Notes: generated by a model not told the origin, from the sequence alone. A DNA stretch of 64,000 bases from Planococcus lenghuensis (GCF_001999905.1 NZ_CP019640.1:1592001-1656000), one strand, 5' to 3'; shown: positions 37,686 to 47,051, counted from the stretch's first letter. Made by a program: numbers and translations.

Positions 37686-38833
37686 TGGGTTTCACCAAAC
37701 TTCTGAAGGATGGTTTCGTAGAAACGGACGCCATAAGTGAGGCTCGTCTCGTCGAAATTGAAGCGGGCGGTATGAAGGCCGCTCGTATAGCCCTGCCCTT
37801 TGTCCTGCACCCCAAGGAAGGCGAAATGCGTAACGGCTGCATCCCGGTAAAAGGAGAAGTCTTCACCGAATAAATACGGTTTGTCTTTCAACACCACATC
37901 AAGACCTGCTTCCGCCGCGCATTCCGTTACAAACGGCAGCAGGGAAGGATCGTTCACAACCGGCGGGTAGCCTTCTGCGAACTCCACGCGCGTTGACGTA
38001 CCGAATAAGGCATCGGTTCCGGCTGCGATGGCCTGCAGTTTCTCCTGAACAGTTTTGAGATCACCAAGTTCATACGTTCGGATGGTTCCTTCCAGGTAAG
38101 CGTTTGATGGAACCGTGTTGATCGCTTCACCGGCCTGCATTTTACCGATATGCACGATGTTCTGATTCAAGCCGCTCAGAAAGAAATGCTGGAGCTGCTG
38201 GATCTGACTGACGATGGCGTTCAATGCACCAAGCGCATTCGCACCGGTTTCTTTATTTGCCACATGAGCCGACTTGCCATCAATGTGGATGCGGTATTCA
38301 GTCGCACTTGCAGTCAGCGGACCATTTTTTGTCAACAGCGTGCCTGCCGGATTATCCGGCATCAAGTGGAGACCGAAAATCGCAGCCGGATTGTAGTCAG
38401 CGAATGGAAACTCCCGGACGAGCCGGCCCGCGCCCGCATTCGCTTCTTCTGATGGCTGAAACAACAGAAGCACATTATGCGGCAGGCTGCCGGATTGCTG
38501 CAATGCCTGACAGCGCTCGGCAAAAGTCAAGAGCATCGACGTGTGCCCGTCATGGCCGCAGGCGTGCATGGCGCCGACATGTACCGACTTGAAGGAAATC
38601 TCATTTTCTTCTGCGATTGGCAATCCGTCAATATCCGCCCGGAAACCGACCGTTGTAGTTGAATTTCCCTCTAAGTAGACGACCGTTGCTGTTTCAAGCG
38701 GCGTCATATATGGAATGCCGAGCTCATCAAGTGTGTTGCGGATATATGCAGCCGTTTTGAATTCTTCAAAGCTGAGTTCCGGAATCTGATGCAGCGTCCG
38801 GCGGTGTTTTGTTAACGTTTCCTGTAAATCCAT
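37682..38833 (-). CDS. N-acetyldiaminopimelate deacetylase (M20 family)
   Basis: A 383-residue M20 metallopeptidase-fold amidohydrolase. The metal-binding motifs MHACGHDGHTSM and PSEEANAGAG are intact. By position after dapH it should remove the acetyl group from N-acetyl-LL-diaminopimelate, like B. subtilis YkuR and the S. aureus operon copy often labelled hipO. The aminotransferase that acts between DapH and this enzyme is not in the operon. Confidence 0.88.
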   Translation of the reverse strand: MDLQETLTKHRRTLHQIPELSFEEFKTAAYIRNTLDELGIPYMTPLETATVVYLEGNSTTTVGFRADIDGLPIAEENEISFKSVHVGAMHACGHDGHTSMLLTFAERCQALQQSGSLPHNVLLLFQPSEEANAGAGRLVREFPFADYNPAAIFGLHLMPDNPAGTLLTKNGPLTASATEYRIHIDGKSAHVANKETGANALGALNAIVSQIQQLQHFFLSGLNQNIVHIGKMQAGEAINTVPSNAYLEGTIRTYELGDLKTVQEKLQAIAAGTDALFGTSTRVEFAEGYPPVVNDPSLLPFVTECAAEAGLDVVLKDKPYLFGEDFSFYRDAAVTHFAFLGVQDKGQGYTSGLHTARFNFDETSLTYGVRFYETILQKFGETQ

Positions 38834-38849
38834 TGAAAATCACTCCATG

Positions 38850-38882
38850 AAAGGCAAAAGAGGCATTCCGCCTCTTCGCCGA
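38850..38882 (-). terminator. Intercistronic hairpin between dapH and the deacetylase gene
   Basis: On the minus strand GGCGAAGAGGC / GCCTCTTTTGCC pairs around GGAAT with a short T-run inside the 3' arm. It lies in the only large gap of the operon (49 bases). It could be a partial terminator or an RNA-stability element. Confidence 0.45.
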
Positions 38883-39602
38883 TTACTGATTCAGTTTTCT
38901 GAGGGCCTGGACGATTTCAATTTTCCCGCCCTGCACTTCACTCGCCTGTTTAATGACACGGGCTGGAACGCCTGCCACAACTGCGCCGGCCGGCACATCT
39001 TCTGTCACGATCGAGCCTGCTGCGACAACTGCGCCTTCACCGACTGTTACGCCTTCAAGAACGACTGCGTTGGCACCGATCAGGACGTTATCTTCAATGA
39101 TAACCGGTTTTGCGCTTGGCGGTTCAATGACGCCTGCAAGCACGGCACCTGCGCCGACATGGACGTTTTTGCCTGTCGTAGCGCGGCCGCCGAGGACCGC
39201 GTTCATATCGATCATCGTACCTTCACCGACCACTGCGCCAATATTGATTGTCGCGCCCATCATGATGACGGCACTGTCGCCGATAACGGCATGTTCCCGG
39301 ATGAATGCACCCGGCTCGATCCGTGCGTTGATGTTTGTCGCATCGAGAAGCGGGATGGCACTGTTGCGGCGGTCTTGTTCAATGACCAGATCCTGCAGCT
39401 GTGCTTCATTGGCTTCATAGAACGGCTTCCAGTCTTTCAAATCCGCAAAGATCGTGAAGGACCCCTCGTTGCCGAATACCTGGAAGCTTGAAGGGAAGTC
39501 GGATTTCACAAATTCGGTGTTTACGTATATTTTCAATGGGGTTTTCTTGTCTGAATCACTGATGTACTGAATGATTTCCTGTGCTGTAAATTCTTTTACC
39601 AA
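38883..39602 (-). CDS. dapH: Tetrahydrodipicolinate N-acetyltransferase
   Basis: A 239-residue left-handed beta-helix acetyltransferase with many hexapeptide repeats from about residue 90 (for example [20 protein letters not shown]). It acetylates tetrahydrodipicolinate using acetyl-CoA, placing this organism on the acetyl branch of the lysine pathway. Two bases separate it from dapB. Confidence 0.94.
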   Translation of the reverse strand: MVKEFTAQEIIQYISDSDKKTPLKIYVNTEFVKSDFPSSFQVFGNEGSFTIFADLKDWKPFYEANEAQLQDLVIEQDRRNSAIPLLDATNINARIEPGAFIREHAVIGDSAVIMMGATINIGAVVGEGTMIDMNAVLGGRATTGKNVHVGAGAVLAGVIEPPSAKPVIIEDNVLIGANAVVLEGVTVGEGAVVAAGSIVTEDVPAGAVVAGVPARVIKQASEVQGGKIEIVQALRKLNQ

Positions 39603-39604
39603 AA

Positions 39605-40336
39605 TTAATCCACTCCTAAATTCGAATATGTGTAGTAGCCGTTCGGTTTCGTCACGAGCTTTTCCGCGACATCGATGGCTCCGTTTGCAAAAATATCTTT
39701 CGACTGTGCTTTGTGCTGGATCGCAATTACTTCGTCATGCCCGGCATACAGGACTTCGTGTTCACCGACGATTGTGCCGCCGCGGATCGAATGAATGCCG
39801 ATCTCCTTGTCGGTCCGCTTCGCTTCCTGGGCATGGCGGTCATACACCGGTTCCACGTCCTGCCGCGTTTCTTTGATGGCATCGTATAATTTAACAAGCG
39901 TACCGCTCGGCGCATCGATTTTTTTATTGTGATGCCGCTCAGTCAGCTCGATATCGAAATTGCCGAGAAGCGGTGTCGCATAGCGGATGAGCTCTTGCAG
40001 GATATGTACGCCGTAGCTCATATTCGCACTAAAGAACACCGGTTGCGTCTCCGCCTTGTCCTGCAAGAGTCGAACCAATTCCTCTTTTTCGCCCGTGGTT
40101 GCAATAATGAGCGGGAGGGACGGGTCCGATGCCAGCAATTCTTTGACGAGTGCCGGGTGCGAAAAGTCGATCAGGGCATCCGCGTCCGGTAACTCATCCG
40201 CTGGTGTAAACACCGGATACGAGATGCCGTCTTTCGGGCTGCTGAGCACGACGCCGGCAATTTCATGGCCGCGCGCTTCTGCGAGCGCAGCTGTCCGTTT
40301 GTTCATGGCCCCGAATCCGAGTAACAACAACCGCAT
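39605..40336 (-). CDS. dapB: 4-hydroxy-tetrahydrodipicolinate reductase
   Basis: A 243-residue NAD(P)H-dependent reductase with a shortened N-terminal nucleotide loop ([13 protein letters not shown]) and the catalytic motif [14 protein letters not shown] (His135, His136, Lys139). Its start shares one base with the dapA stop (TAATG). Confidence 0.94.
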   Translation of the reverse strand: MRLLLLGFGAMNKRTAALAEARGHEIAGVVLSSPKDGISYPVFTPADELPDADALIDFSHPALVKELLASDPSLPLIIATTGEKEELVRLLQDKAETQPVFFSANMSYGVHILQELIRYATPLLGNFDIELTERHHNKKIDAPSGTLVKLYDAIKETRQDVEPVYDRHAQEAKRTDKEIGIHSIRGGTIVGEHEVLYAGHDEVIAIQHKAQSKDIFANGAIDVAEKLVTKPNGYYTYSNLGVD

Positions 40337-41220
40337 TACTGCACCTCCGCACGGAGTCCGTCGAACAGCTCGACCAGATTTTGACGAACGTCTTCTTCAA
40401 GCGGCACGAGCGGCAGGCGGACTTCATATTCGCCGAATCCAAGGTGAGCAGTGAGGGCTTTGACCGGAATCGGGTTGACGTCTGCTCCGAGTGCGGAAAT
40501 GAGCGGATACAGCCGGTAATGAATGCTGCGGGCAGCGGCAAGATCAGTTTGCGCCTGTTCATACAACGCCGCGTAATCAGCCGGCAGCACATTCGCCGCT
40601 ACAGAAATCAGCCCATGGCCGCCAAGCGCGAGAAACGGCAGCACCGAGTCATCATTGCCGCTGTACAAAGCAAACGCGTCATCCGTCAGCAGCTTTACTT
40701 GCGATAAGTAATTGAAATCGCTTGTCGCATCTTTCAGACCGGCGATATTCGAATGCATGCTGAGCGCCTGAACCGTTTCCGGTGTGATCGTCATGCCGGT
40801 GCGGGAAGGCACGTTATATAGGAGAATCGGCAGCTCGACCGCATCGGCAACTGCGGTGAAATGAGCGACCAGCCCACGCTGGCTCGTTTTATTATAGTAC
40901 GGGGTGATGAGCATGAGTCCATCGACACCGATTTCCTGCGCTTCCAGGGAAGCGGCGATGGATGCCTCCGTCGAATTGGAGCCGGTCCCCGCAATGACCG
41001 GTACCCGGCCGCCGGCAGTCTGAACCGCGATTTCGAGCAGCTGGCGCTTTTCTGCGGCAGTGAGTGTGGAGCCTTCTCCGGTCGTTCCGTTGATAATGAG
41101 GCTCTGAACTCCGTTATCCATCAGAAATTCAAGGTGGCGACGGAAACTTTCCGCATCAATTTCATTGTGACGGAATGGCGCTGTAACCGCCACCCCAATC
41201 CCCGTAAATAAATGTGTCAT
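40336..41220 (-). CDS. dapA: 4-hydroxy-tetrahydrodipicolinate synthase
   Basis: A 294-residue TIM-barrel aldolase condensing pyruvate with aspartate semialdehyde. [10 protein letters not shown], Tyr135 ([10 protein letters not shown]) and the Schiff-base Lys163 ([10 protein letters not shown]) are present. It overlaps asd by four bases. Confidence 0.95.
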   Translation of the reverse strand: MTHLFTGIGVAVTAPFRHNEIDAESFRRHLEFLMDNGVQSLIINGTTGEGSTLTAAEKRQLLEIAVQTAGGRVPVIAGTGSNSTEASIAASLEAQEIGVDGLMLITPYYNKTSQRGLVAHFTAVADAVELPILLYNVPSRTGMTITPETVQALSMHSNIAGLKDATSDFNYLSQVKLLTDDAFALYSGNDDSVLPFLALGGHGLISVAANVLPADYAALYEQAQTDLAAARSIHYRLYPLISALGADVNPIPVKALTAHLGFGEYEVRLPLVPLEEDVRQNLVELFDGLRAEVQ

Positions 41221-42209
41221 TCCAATCCCTCATTTCGGTTTAGTAGTTGTTCGAGAATTTGAACGGCATTAAGGGCCGCGCCTTTCAATAAATTATCGCT
41301 CGTCACCCACACGTGATAGCTGTTCGGCAGGCTCCCATCTTTACGGATCCGGCCGACAAAGACTTCTTCCTGTCCGGAGGCGGTCAGCGGCATCGGATAG
41401 ACATTATTGGCAGGGTCATCCTGCAGCACGACAGCAGAACTGTCCCGGAATACTTGCTGAAGTTGTGATACGGCAGGTGACGTATTCAGCGTGACATTCA
41501 TTGCGACGGCATGGCCGTTCTCAACGGGTACCCGTACGCATGTGGCTGTCACATCCAATTCCGGTTTGCCGAGAATCTTTCGCGTCTCGTCCATCATTTT
41601 CTTTTCTTCTTTCGTGTAGCCATCCTCATCAAACACGTCGATGTGCGGCAGGGCGTTGTTGTAAATGGCGTGCGGGTAATTGACCGGTTCTTCCCCGCGT
41701 TCCCCACGCGCCAAATCCTCAATCCCTTTCACACCGGAACCGGATACAGCCTGGTAAGTCGTGTAGGCGACCCGGGATACGCCGAACGCATCTTCCAGAA
41801 GTTTGAGCGGAACGACCGATTGGATTGTCGAGCAATTCGGATTGGCAATGATACCGCGCTTCAATTGCGGCGTGTTGACTTCCGGCACGACAAGGTCGAT
41901 TTCCGGATCCATCCGGAAGGCACTTGAATTATCAATGACGATGGCGCCGTGCCGTTCAAACAGCGGAGAGAAGGTTTGGCTTGTGCTGCCCCCGGCTGAC
42001 ATGAGGACATAATCAAAACCGCCATCTGTTTTTTCTTCTGTCAACTCTTCTACAATAAGTGTCCGGTCTTTAAAAGGAACTTCCAAACCCGCCGAGCGCT
42101 TGGAGGAAAACAGTACCACCTCATCCGCCGGAATATCTTTTTTCTCCAATAATTCGATCATTTTGCGGCCGACGAGTCCAGTCGCACCAACTACTGCCAA
42201 TTTCACCAT
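41217..42209 (-). CDS. asd: Aspartate-semialdehyde dehydrogenase
   Basis: A 330-residue enzyme that reduces aspartyl phosphate. NADP-binding GATGLVGRKM at the N-terminus, catalytic Cys126 in ANPNCSTIQ, and the substrate/acid-base segment around RVPVENGHA are present. It starts 15 bases after lysC. Confidence 0.95.
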   Translation of the reverse strand: MVKLAVVGATGLVGRKMIELLEKKDIPADEVVLFSSKRSAGLEVPFKDRTLIVEELTEEKTDGGFDYVLMSAGGSTSQTFSPLFERHGAIVIDNSSAFRMDPEIDLVVPEVNTPQLKRGIIANPNCSTIQSVVPLKLLEDAFGVSRVAYTTYQAVSGSGVKGIEDLARGERGEEPVNYPHAIYNNALPHIDVFDEDGYTKEEKKMMDETRKILGKPELDVTATCVRVPVENGHAVAMNVTLNTSPAVSQLQQVFRDSSAVVLQDDPANNVYPMPLTASGQEEVFVGRIRKDGSLPNSYHVWVTSDNLLKGAALNAVQILEQLLNRNEGLE

Positions 42210-42224
42210 CTGTAAATCCTCCTT

Positions 42225-43427
42225 TTATAAATCAAAGCGGCCACATAATAAGCGGGCGGCATGTTCGCCGTTATCGGCATCAACCACATAAGAAATGGAG
42301 ATTTCAGATGTCGTGACCTGATAGAACGGCACGTTCGCTTCAATGAGCGTCCGGAATACTTTCGAGGCGACACCGGTCATATCCCGCATGCCGGAGCCAA
42401 TGACCGACACTTTAACGAAGCGGTCCTCGATTTTAACGTACAAATCCGGATAAACTTCCTGAAGCTTGCTGAAAATTTTCTGGATCTGAGTCTCTTCCGT
42501 GTCTTTCATTGTGAATGACAGCTGCAAGCCGTCGTTATTCGTAATTTGTGAAATCATATCGACATTGATTTCTTCCTGTTCGAGGTACATGAACGTGTTA
42601 TCGAGTAATACAGTATCGTATTGCGGATACGTCAGCGTGACATGGATCATGTCTTTATCGAGCGCGACACCGGTCACTGCCTTTTTCTCAAGCATTTCAG
42701 TTCTCGCCATTACCCAAGTTCCTCTCTCGTCCGATAACGTTTTCCCCAAGTAAATCGGAATGTTGTAGTTTTTTGCAATTTCCACACTGCGGGTGACCAG
42801 TACACCTGCCCCGAGCGCGCTCATTTCCATCATTTCTTCATAGGATACTTCTTCGAGCCGGCGCGCTTCCGGATAAATGCGCGGGTCTGTGCTGTACACA
42901 CCGGCTACATCCGTATAGATTTCACATGGACTTTCGAGTGCAGCGGCGAGTGCAACTGCCGTCGTATCGGATCCACCGCGTCCAAGCGTCGTAATTTCAC
43001 CGTCCGTGTTAAATCCTTGGAAGCCGGCAACAATGAGCACATCGTGGATTTCAAATAATTGCTCAAAATAATCGGTGTTGATTTTCGAAATTTTACTTTT
43101 TAAATGGTGGCCGACTGTTTCAATTCCAGCTTGGAAGCCGGTCAGCGGTTTCGCCGCCACATCCAAATCGTTCAGCATGATCGACAGGTAGGAGATGGTC
43201 TGCTGTTCACCGGTTGTCAGCAAAACCGCAAGATCCTGTTCTTTCGGTGTTTTCGTGATTGAACTCACCGTTTTCAGCAATTCATCTGTCGTCTTGCCCA
43301 TGGCGCTGACAACCACGACAAGCTGTTCGTCGCGTGCGGTCCGGTCTTTTAAGTATTCTGCGATGGCTTTGATTTTGTCGATGCTGGCGACTGAGGTGCC
43401 GCCGAATTTCAGTACACGTCGTTTCAT
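42225..43427 (-). CDS. lysC: Aspartokinase
   Basis: A 400-residue kinase that phosphorylates aspartate as the first step of the pathway. KFGGTSVAS at residue 7, the GRGGSDTTA motif around residue 150 and two C-terminal ACT domains (from about 260) are present, so allosteric control by lysine, alone or with threonine, is likely. As in B. subtilis LysC, an internal start could yield a separate small subunit, but this was not verified. First gene of the operon, behind a lysine riboswitch. Confidence 0.95.
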   Translation of the reverse strand: MKRRVLKFGGTSVASIDKIKAIAEYLKDRTARDEQLVVVVSAMGKTTDELLKTVSSITKTPKEQDLAVLLTTGEQQTISYLSIMLNDLDVAAKPLTGFQAGIETVGHHLKSKISKINTDYFEQLFEIHDVLIVAGFQGFNTDGEITTLGRGGSDTTAVALAAALESPCEIYTDVAGVYSTDPRIYPEARRLEEVSYEEMMEMSALGAGVLVTRSVEIAKNYNIPIYLGKTLSDERGTWVMARTEMLEKKAVTGVALDKDMIHVTLTYPQYDTVLLDNTFMYLEQEEINVDMISQITNNDGLQLSFTMKDTEETQIQKIFSKLQEVYPDLYVKIEDRFVKVSVIGSGMRDMTGVASKVFRTLIEANVPFYQVTTSEISISYVVDADNGEHAARLLCGRFDL

Positions 43428-43449
43428 AGGCTGCCTTCTTTCCGGAGAA

Positions 43450-43488
43450 ATAAAAAAGACAAGCCGGGCTCAGGAGCCCGACTTGTCT
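43450..43488 (-). terminator. Riboswitch-controlled terminator upstream of lysC
   Basis: On the minus strand AGACAAGTCGGGCTC and GAGCCCGGCTTGTCT pair around CT, followed by six T, between the lysine aptamer and the lysC ribosome site. Confidence 0.92.
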
Positions 43489-43504
43489 ATGATCTGTCTT
43501 ATAT

Positions 43505-43685
43505 CCAAGTGGAAGCACTCCATTATTCCGAGAATAATGACAAATTGCATACTCTTAATATGCAATCCAACGGCAAGCCGCCTGCAAGCAGACTTCCGTT
43601 TCGGCAATTCTCCCTTTCGCTTAGCCCAAGTTGCAGCTTTCGGGGCTTAGGTACTCATGATCATTGCGCCTCATCCATTGTGTAT
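43505..43685 (-). ncRNA. Lysine riboswitch (L box) of the lysC operon
   Basis: Reading the minus strand: P1 TGGA / TCCA, GATGAGGCGCAATGATCATG, AGTA, the GCGAAAGGGAG core and TTGCCGAAACGGAAG, followed by a long helix (ATTGCATA/TATGCAAT) and GGAGTGCTTCC. These are the recognised L-box elements. Lysine binding should promote the terminator at 43450-43488 and repress the operon. Confidence 0.95.
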
Positions 43686-43715
43686 GAAGTTTTCAAAGTT
43701 TCAATGTTGTGACTG

Positions 43716-43744
43716 ATTATACGGGAAGGCAGAATATTTGTAAA
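43716..43744 (-). promoter_or_regulatory. Sigma-A promoter of the lysine operon
   Basis: On the minus strand TTTACA, 17 bases and consensus TATAAT lie about 30 bases before the riboswitch. Confidence 0.8.
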
Positions 43745-44721
43745 CCGATAACTGAAAAAATTACAGAAACTTCTATGGGGCCGGCTGCATGAGATACCTG
43801 AACAGCCCCGAACTGGAAACAAATTGTAACTTCTTAAGCGGGTTTACCGACAAATGAAAGTAAGAAAGAAAATCACTCGCCTGATTTTCGTGGATGGGTA
43901 AATGAGTTGTCCAGATAAAGTGAAGTGACTGAAGTGTTTCTGTAGATGTAATCCATCTATGCTACACTTAAGGAAGGAAATCCCAAATAGATTAAAATGG
44001 TGCAGAGTTGATGGATCGGGATGACGATCTCAGAAATAGCATGCATGTAAAAGTATATTTTACTATAAGTTGTTAAATCAAAGAAGGGACTTTTACAAAA
44101 CGCTTTCGTCGCTCAGGGCATGGCTCCCACTGTAAGCCGGGAAGAACACCCGTCTTATAGCTCCGCCCAGCCCACGATCGCGCCGGCGCTTCGTCAATTG
44201 TAAACAAACCAGTAATCTTTACTTTTTCATTATTTCGACGTGAGGAGTGGAGCGATAGCCAGTCTGTATAGAGTATTTACGCCTACTAACGGTCCTGTTG
44301 AAGAATAGGGGGAGACTCTGTGATTCGGATTTTGTCATCATTTTAACTGGCAATTGGATTACGGCAGCCACTTAGCTGCAATGAAGTTTAATAGGAGAAA
44401 GTGAAGCGCCAACAAATAATGTACAGAAAGCGAATGACGGCATGGTGGAGATTGTTCTGCCTTTACTGGGATGGGCTCCCGGTTCAGTGTTCGCGCCATT
44501 TTCTCCTGTTCACCGTTGTCTCTGCGCAGTTTCCGGAATCGTTGAATTCGTGGGATGGGTAGTGGCCGTGTATCCGATGTGTTGTTTCCGGTGATTGTTC
44601 TGGCAGGTGCCTATTTGCTATCCGAAATGGCATGCTGAATGAAATAAGGTGATGGGCGTCTGGCTAAGCGAAGCGAGGACTTTGCCTGCTTGCCAGTATC
44701 CTGTGGAAGGGGAGAAGAGCG
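43745..44721. other. Gene-poor region of about 1 kb
   Basis: No convincing intact gene. Three things are visible: the divergent lysC promoter at its left edge, a GC-rich structured element at about 44100-44203 (separate entry) and a possible decayed membrane-protein segment at about 44440-44640. In the last, GIVEFVGWVVAVYPM reads in one frame and FPVIVLAGAYLLSEMAC with a stop in the next. The base composition is patchier than in flanking genes. Confidence 0.5.
44100..44203. repeat. GC-rich structured intergenic element
   Basis: It contains the palindrome GCGCCGGCGC and several short self-complementary stretches, much more GC-rich than the surrounding sequence. The minus strand reads a short frame (RVFFPAYSGSHALSDESVL) that I associate, from memory only, with a repeat scattered in Bacillales intergenic DNA. 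Only one copy is in this window, so repeat status is inferred. Confidence 0.35.
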
Positions 44722-45291
44722 ATGGAAAAAACTGCAGGTTATTTAGCCGGCCTGCTTTTTGCTGCTGCGCTTACCGGTTGCAGTGAAGATGGAAGCGAAG
44801 CGGTCAGTGAAGCGGAGCCAATAAAAAGCAGCGCCGAAATGGTGACGTCATTCGAATCGACGGAAGAAATGCAGACTGAAGCTGACGTAATTGTTGAAGG
44901 GGAAGTGCAGGCACAGGAAGTCGTGGTGCATGGCGATTTGCCGTTCACAATTTCCGAGATTGCCGTGATGGAAGGATTCAAAGGAGAGTTCAAGGCAGGT
45001 GACACTATTCGGGTGTTGGAAACGGGCGGTACCTATCAGCCGGAAGGGAAAGATGGAGAAGCCCTGCCGGAAACGGATTTCGCGCTCAGCAGTGCAGGTG
45101 TGATGGAGACGGGGGAACAATTCTTCCTGTTCCTGCGGCCATTCACCGGTCCTCAGACGGAAGGGGCATTCATTCCGCTCGGGGCGTACCAAGGGAAGTT
45201 TCTCATTGAAGGACAAGAAGTCCGTTCGCAAGAAAACGGGGAAGCGCTGCTTGAACAAACTGCAGCAGCATTTCGGGAAATGCTGAAATAA
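44722..45291 (+). CDS. Hypothetical lipoprotein
   Basis: A 189-residue predicted lipoprotein: signal peptide with lipobox ALTGC (Cys20), an acidic linker and an apparently beta-rich domain (ADVIVEGEVQAQEV...TIRVLETGG...EQFFLFLRPF). GGAAGGGGAGA precedes the ATG. Another lipoprotein gene follows after 23 bases, so they may be co-transcribed. Family not recognised. Confidence 0.7.
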   Translation: MEKTAGYLAGLLFAAALTGCSEDGSEAVSEAEPIKSSAEMVTSFESTEEMQTEADVIVEGEVQAQEVVVHGDLPFTISEIAVMEGFKGEFKAGDTIRVLETGGTYQPEGKDGEALPETDFALSSAGVMETGEQFFLFLRPFTGPQTEGAFIPLGAYQGKFLIEGQEVRSQENGEALLEQTAAAFREMLK

Positions 45292-45314
45292 GGCGGAGAA
45301 AGCTGGAGGATAAT

Positions 45315-45854
45315 ATGAAAAAATTGAGTCTGCTTTTGGTTATTTTGCTGCTCACCGGTTGTCTGAACCGGCATGCAACGACTGACCACCTCATCGGGTC
45401 CGTCACGAAAATCGATGCTGAGAAAGAGATGGTGTGGGTCGGCACCAACCCGTTGTATGTGGATCGGGTGGAAGACTTTGACATCGGAGAGAATGTCCAT
45501 CTCACCTTCACAGATCCTTCACTCACGGAAGAATGGGCCCCGAATGAATTCAACGTGACGGATGTCGATTTTCTGGATGCCGATTTCTTCGACAGAGTAA
45601 GAAAGACTGCGTGGGATTATTTACCATTAGGTATTCAAGAGAACACAACTGTACCATGGCAAGCGGCGGAAGTGAGTGTGGGATATGGGTTGCTTGAAAG
45701 TCCACGCGTAGAGCTGATCGATGACAAGTATGACAGGCAGGAAGCGTACATCGTCGCGTTTGAGCTATCGGGAGAAGATGATTCCTATATGGTGTTAATA
45801 GAGAAAGATTCGGAAAAACCGATCGGTGTCATCAAACCCCGGCAGGAAGAATAA
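45315..45854 (+). CDS. Hypothetical lipoprotein, possibly DUF3221-like
   Basis: A 179-residue predicted lipoprotein with lipobox LLTGC (Cys16). The first half (GSVTKIDAEKEMVWVG...VHLTFTDPSLTEEW) looks like a small OB-type beta barrel as in DUF3221 proteins; the second half (EVSVGYGLLESPRVELI...) may be a separate domain. GCTGGAGG lies upstream. Terminator follows. Confidence 0.65.
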   Translation: MKKLSLLLVILLLTGCLNRHATTDHLIGSVTKIDAEKEMVWVGTNPLYVDRVEDFDIGENVHLTFTDPSLTEEWAPNEFNVTDVDFLDADFFDRVRKTAWDYLPLGIQENTTVPWQAAEVSVGYGLLESPRVELIDDKYDRQEAYIVAFELSGEDDSYMVLIEKDSEKPIGVIKPRQEE

Positions 45855-45862
45855 AGTAACTG

Positions 45863-45895
45863 GAAAACGCCCGGCAGCCGCCAGGCGTTTTTTCT
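45863..45895. terminator. Bidirectional terminator between lipoprotein genes
   Basis: AAAACGCCCGGC / GCCAGGCGTTTT with one mismatch and a T-run of six, between convergent genes. Confidence 0.85.
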
Positions 45896-45911
45896 GCAAA
45901 TGCAGCAGCGC

Positions 45912-46235
45912 TTATTCGATTTCCAAGTCTTTGGCGACGATCAAATAGCCGATGATCGGCTTGAAGTTTCCGCCTTCTGTACCCGTCACTTCTGTGATGG
46001 ACAGAATTTCAATCGTCGGGTTCTCGGCTTTCAGCATCTTCAACGATGCAACAGTCACATCAAGTTCACTATGCGGAATATAGTAAATGTCATCCCCCAT
46101 ATCTTCATAGGAAGCATCTTCAACTGTTTCATTTTCGGCAGGCACTTCCGGTTCCTCTTCCGCCTGACAGGCACCAAGCAATAAAAAAAGCAGGATCATT
46201 GCTGCTGCCCGGCCGATCCGGTTTATTTTCTTCAT
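45912..46235 (-). CDS. Small hypothetical lipoprotein
   Basis: A 107-residue predicted lipoprotein: basic N-terminus, hydrophobic stretch and lipobox LLGAC (Cys23), a Glu-rich linker and a domain of about 65 residues (YYIPHSELDVTVASLKML...). A GGGGGGTT site lies four bases before the ATG. Unknown family. Confidence 0.65.
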   Translation of the reverse strand: MKKINRIGRAAAMILLFLLLGACQAEEEPEVPAENETVEDASYEDMGDDIYYIPHSELDVTVASLKMLKAENPTIEILSITEVTGTEGGNFKPIIGYLIVAKDLEIE

Positions 46236-46551
46236 GATTAACCCCCCTATTTTTTCGCCGCTGCTCTTTTAAAGGCGAATTCCTATTATCCCAATTTTAA
46301 GCCCAATCAATTTTAGAAGGCAAGGAAGGGGGCTTTTCATCGGTCAATTCCCGGTTGAAATTCCTTCTTTTATTATACCCAAACATACCAACCGGTCAAA
46401 ATAGCTGTTGACAATTCTCTCACACTTTAGAATAATGATGAATATTAGTAATTTTTAAAAAAATAGAAGGACAGGAGAGGAGATGGTAAAGCGAGTATAG
46501 GCAGGAGAGGAAGTTATTGCAGCCAAACAGGCAGATAAGGAGTGATCAGAA
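46236..46551. other. Intergenic region with divergent regulation
   Basis: It separates the minus-strand lipoprotein gene from the plus-strand symporter cluster. Besides the promoter at 46408-46436 it holds AT-rich sequence and a loose inverted repeat (AAGGAA at about 46322 against TTCCTT at about 46366). No coding frame is evident. Confidence 0.5.
46408..46436 (+). promoter_or_regulatory. Promoter of the small membrane protein and symporter cluster
   Basis: Consensus TTGACA (46408-46413), 17 bases, AATAAT (46431-46436). Confidence 0.65.
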
Positions 46552-46737
46552 GTGGTTTGGGTGGCAGTGTTCGGTCTTCTCACAGTGGTTTCCGTCATGC
46601 TGGGGATCAAGAAAAGAAAAGCGGCTTTCTTCCTGATGCCGCTAGGGGCGATTTTCACTTTCATGCTCGTAAAAATTATACTGGTTCCGCTTCCATTCAC
46701 CGATACGGTCCGGTTTATTTTTTCTTTGCAAGGCTGA
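46552..46737 (+). CDS. Small two-helix membrane protein
   Basis: A 61-residue protein (MVWVAVFGLLTVVSVMLG...) with two hydrophobic segments separated by KKRK. The GTG start follows AAGGAG by 8 bases. It lies 47 bases upstream of the symporter small subunit and behind a good promoter, so it may belong to that transcript. Family unknown. Confidence 0.55.
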   Translation: MVWVAVFGLLTVVSVMLGIKKRKAAFFLMPLGAIFTFMLVKIILVPLPFTDTVRFIFSLQG

Positions 46738-46784
46738 TGGTCAAAGATTGAAACACCATTATGTTCAGAATGAGGTGAAGTGAC

Positions 46785-47051
46785 ATGAGGAAAATTGACA
46801 AAAAAGACGCGGATGCTTATTTCCGTCTCCGGACGACTTTGATTGCGGTTTATCTGCTCATCGGATTTCTCGTTTCCTTTGGCGTCGTATTCTTTGCACG
46901 GGGGCTGTCCGATATTACGATCAATGGATTTCCATTCCATTATTTCATGGGCGCGCAAGGAGCTATTTTAACATTCATCCTTTTGCTGTTTATCAATGCG
47001 ATCGTCAGCGACCGGATCGACAAGAAATTCGGTATCGAGCATAAAAAATAA
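46785..47051 (+). CDS. Sodium:solute symporter small subunit (DUF4212)
   Basis: An 88-residue protein with two membrane helices (about 20-44 and 57-76) and the conserved YFRLRTTLIAVYLLI and FPFHYFMGAQGAI segments of DUF4212. These proteins accompany a particular class of sodium:solute symporter, whose gene follows 68 bases downstream. Likely an accessory subunit of the transporter. Confidence 0.88.
   Translation: MRKIDKKDADAYFRLRTTLIAVYLLIGFLVSFGVVFFARGLSDITINGFPFHYFMGAQGAILTFILLLFINAIVSDRIDKKFGIEHKK

Noticed and set aside
43745-44721. CRISPR array, tRNA or rRNA in the long gene-poor region
   Set aside because: No regular repeat-spacer pattern, no cloverleaf with a TTC arm and CCA-compatible end, and no rRNA signature was found there or elsewhere in the window.
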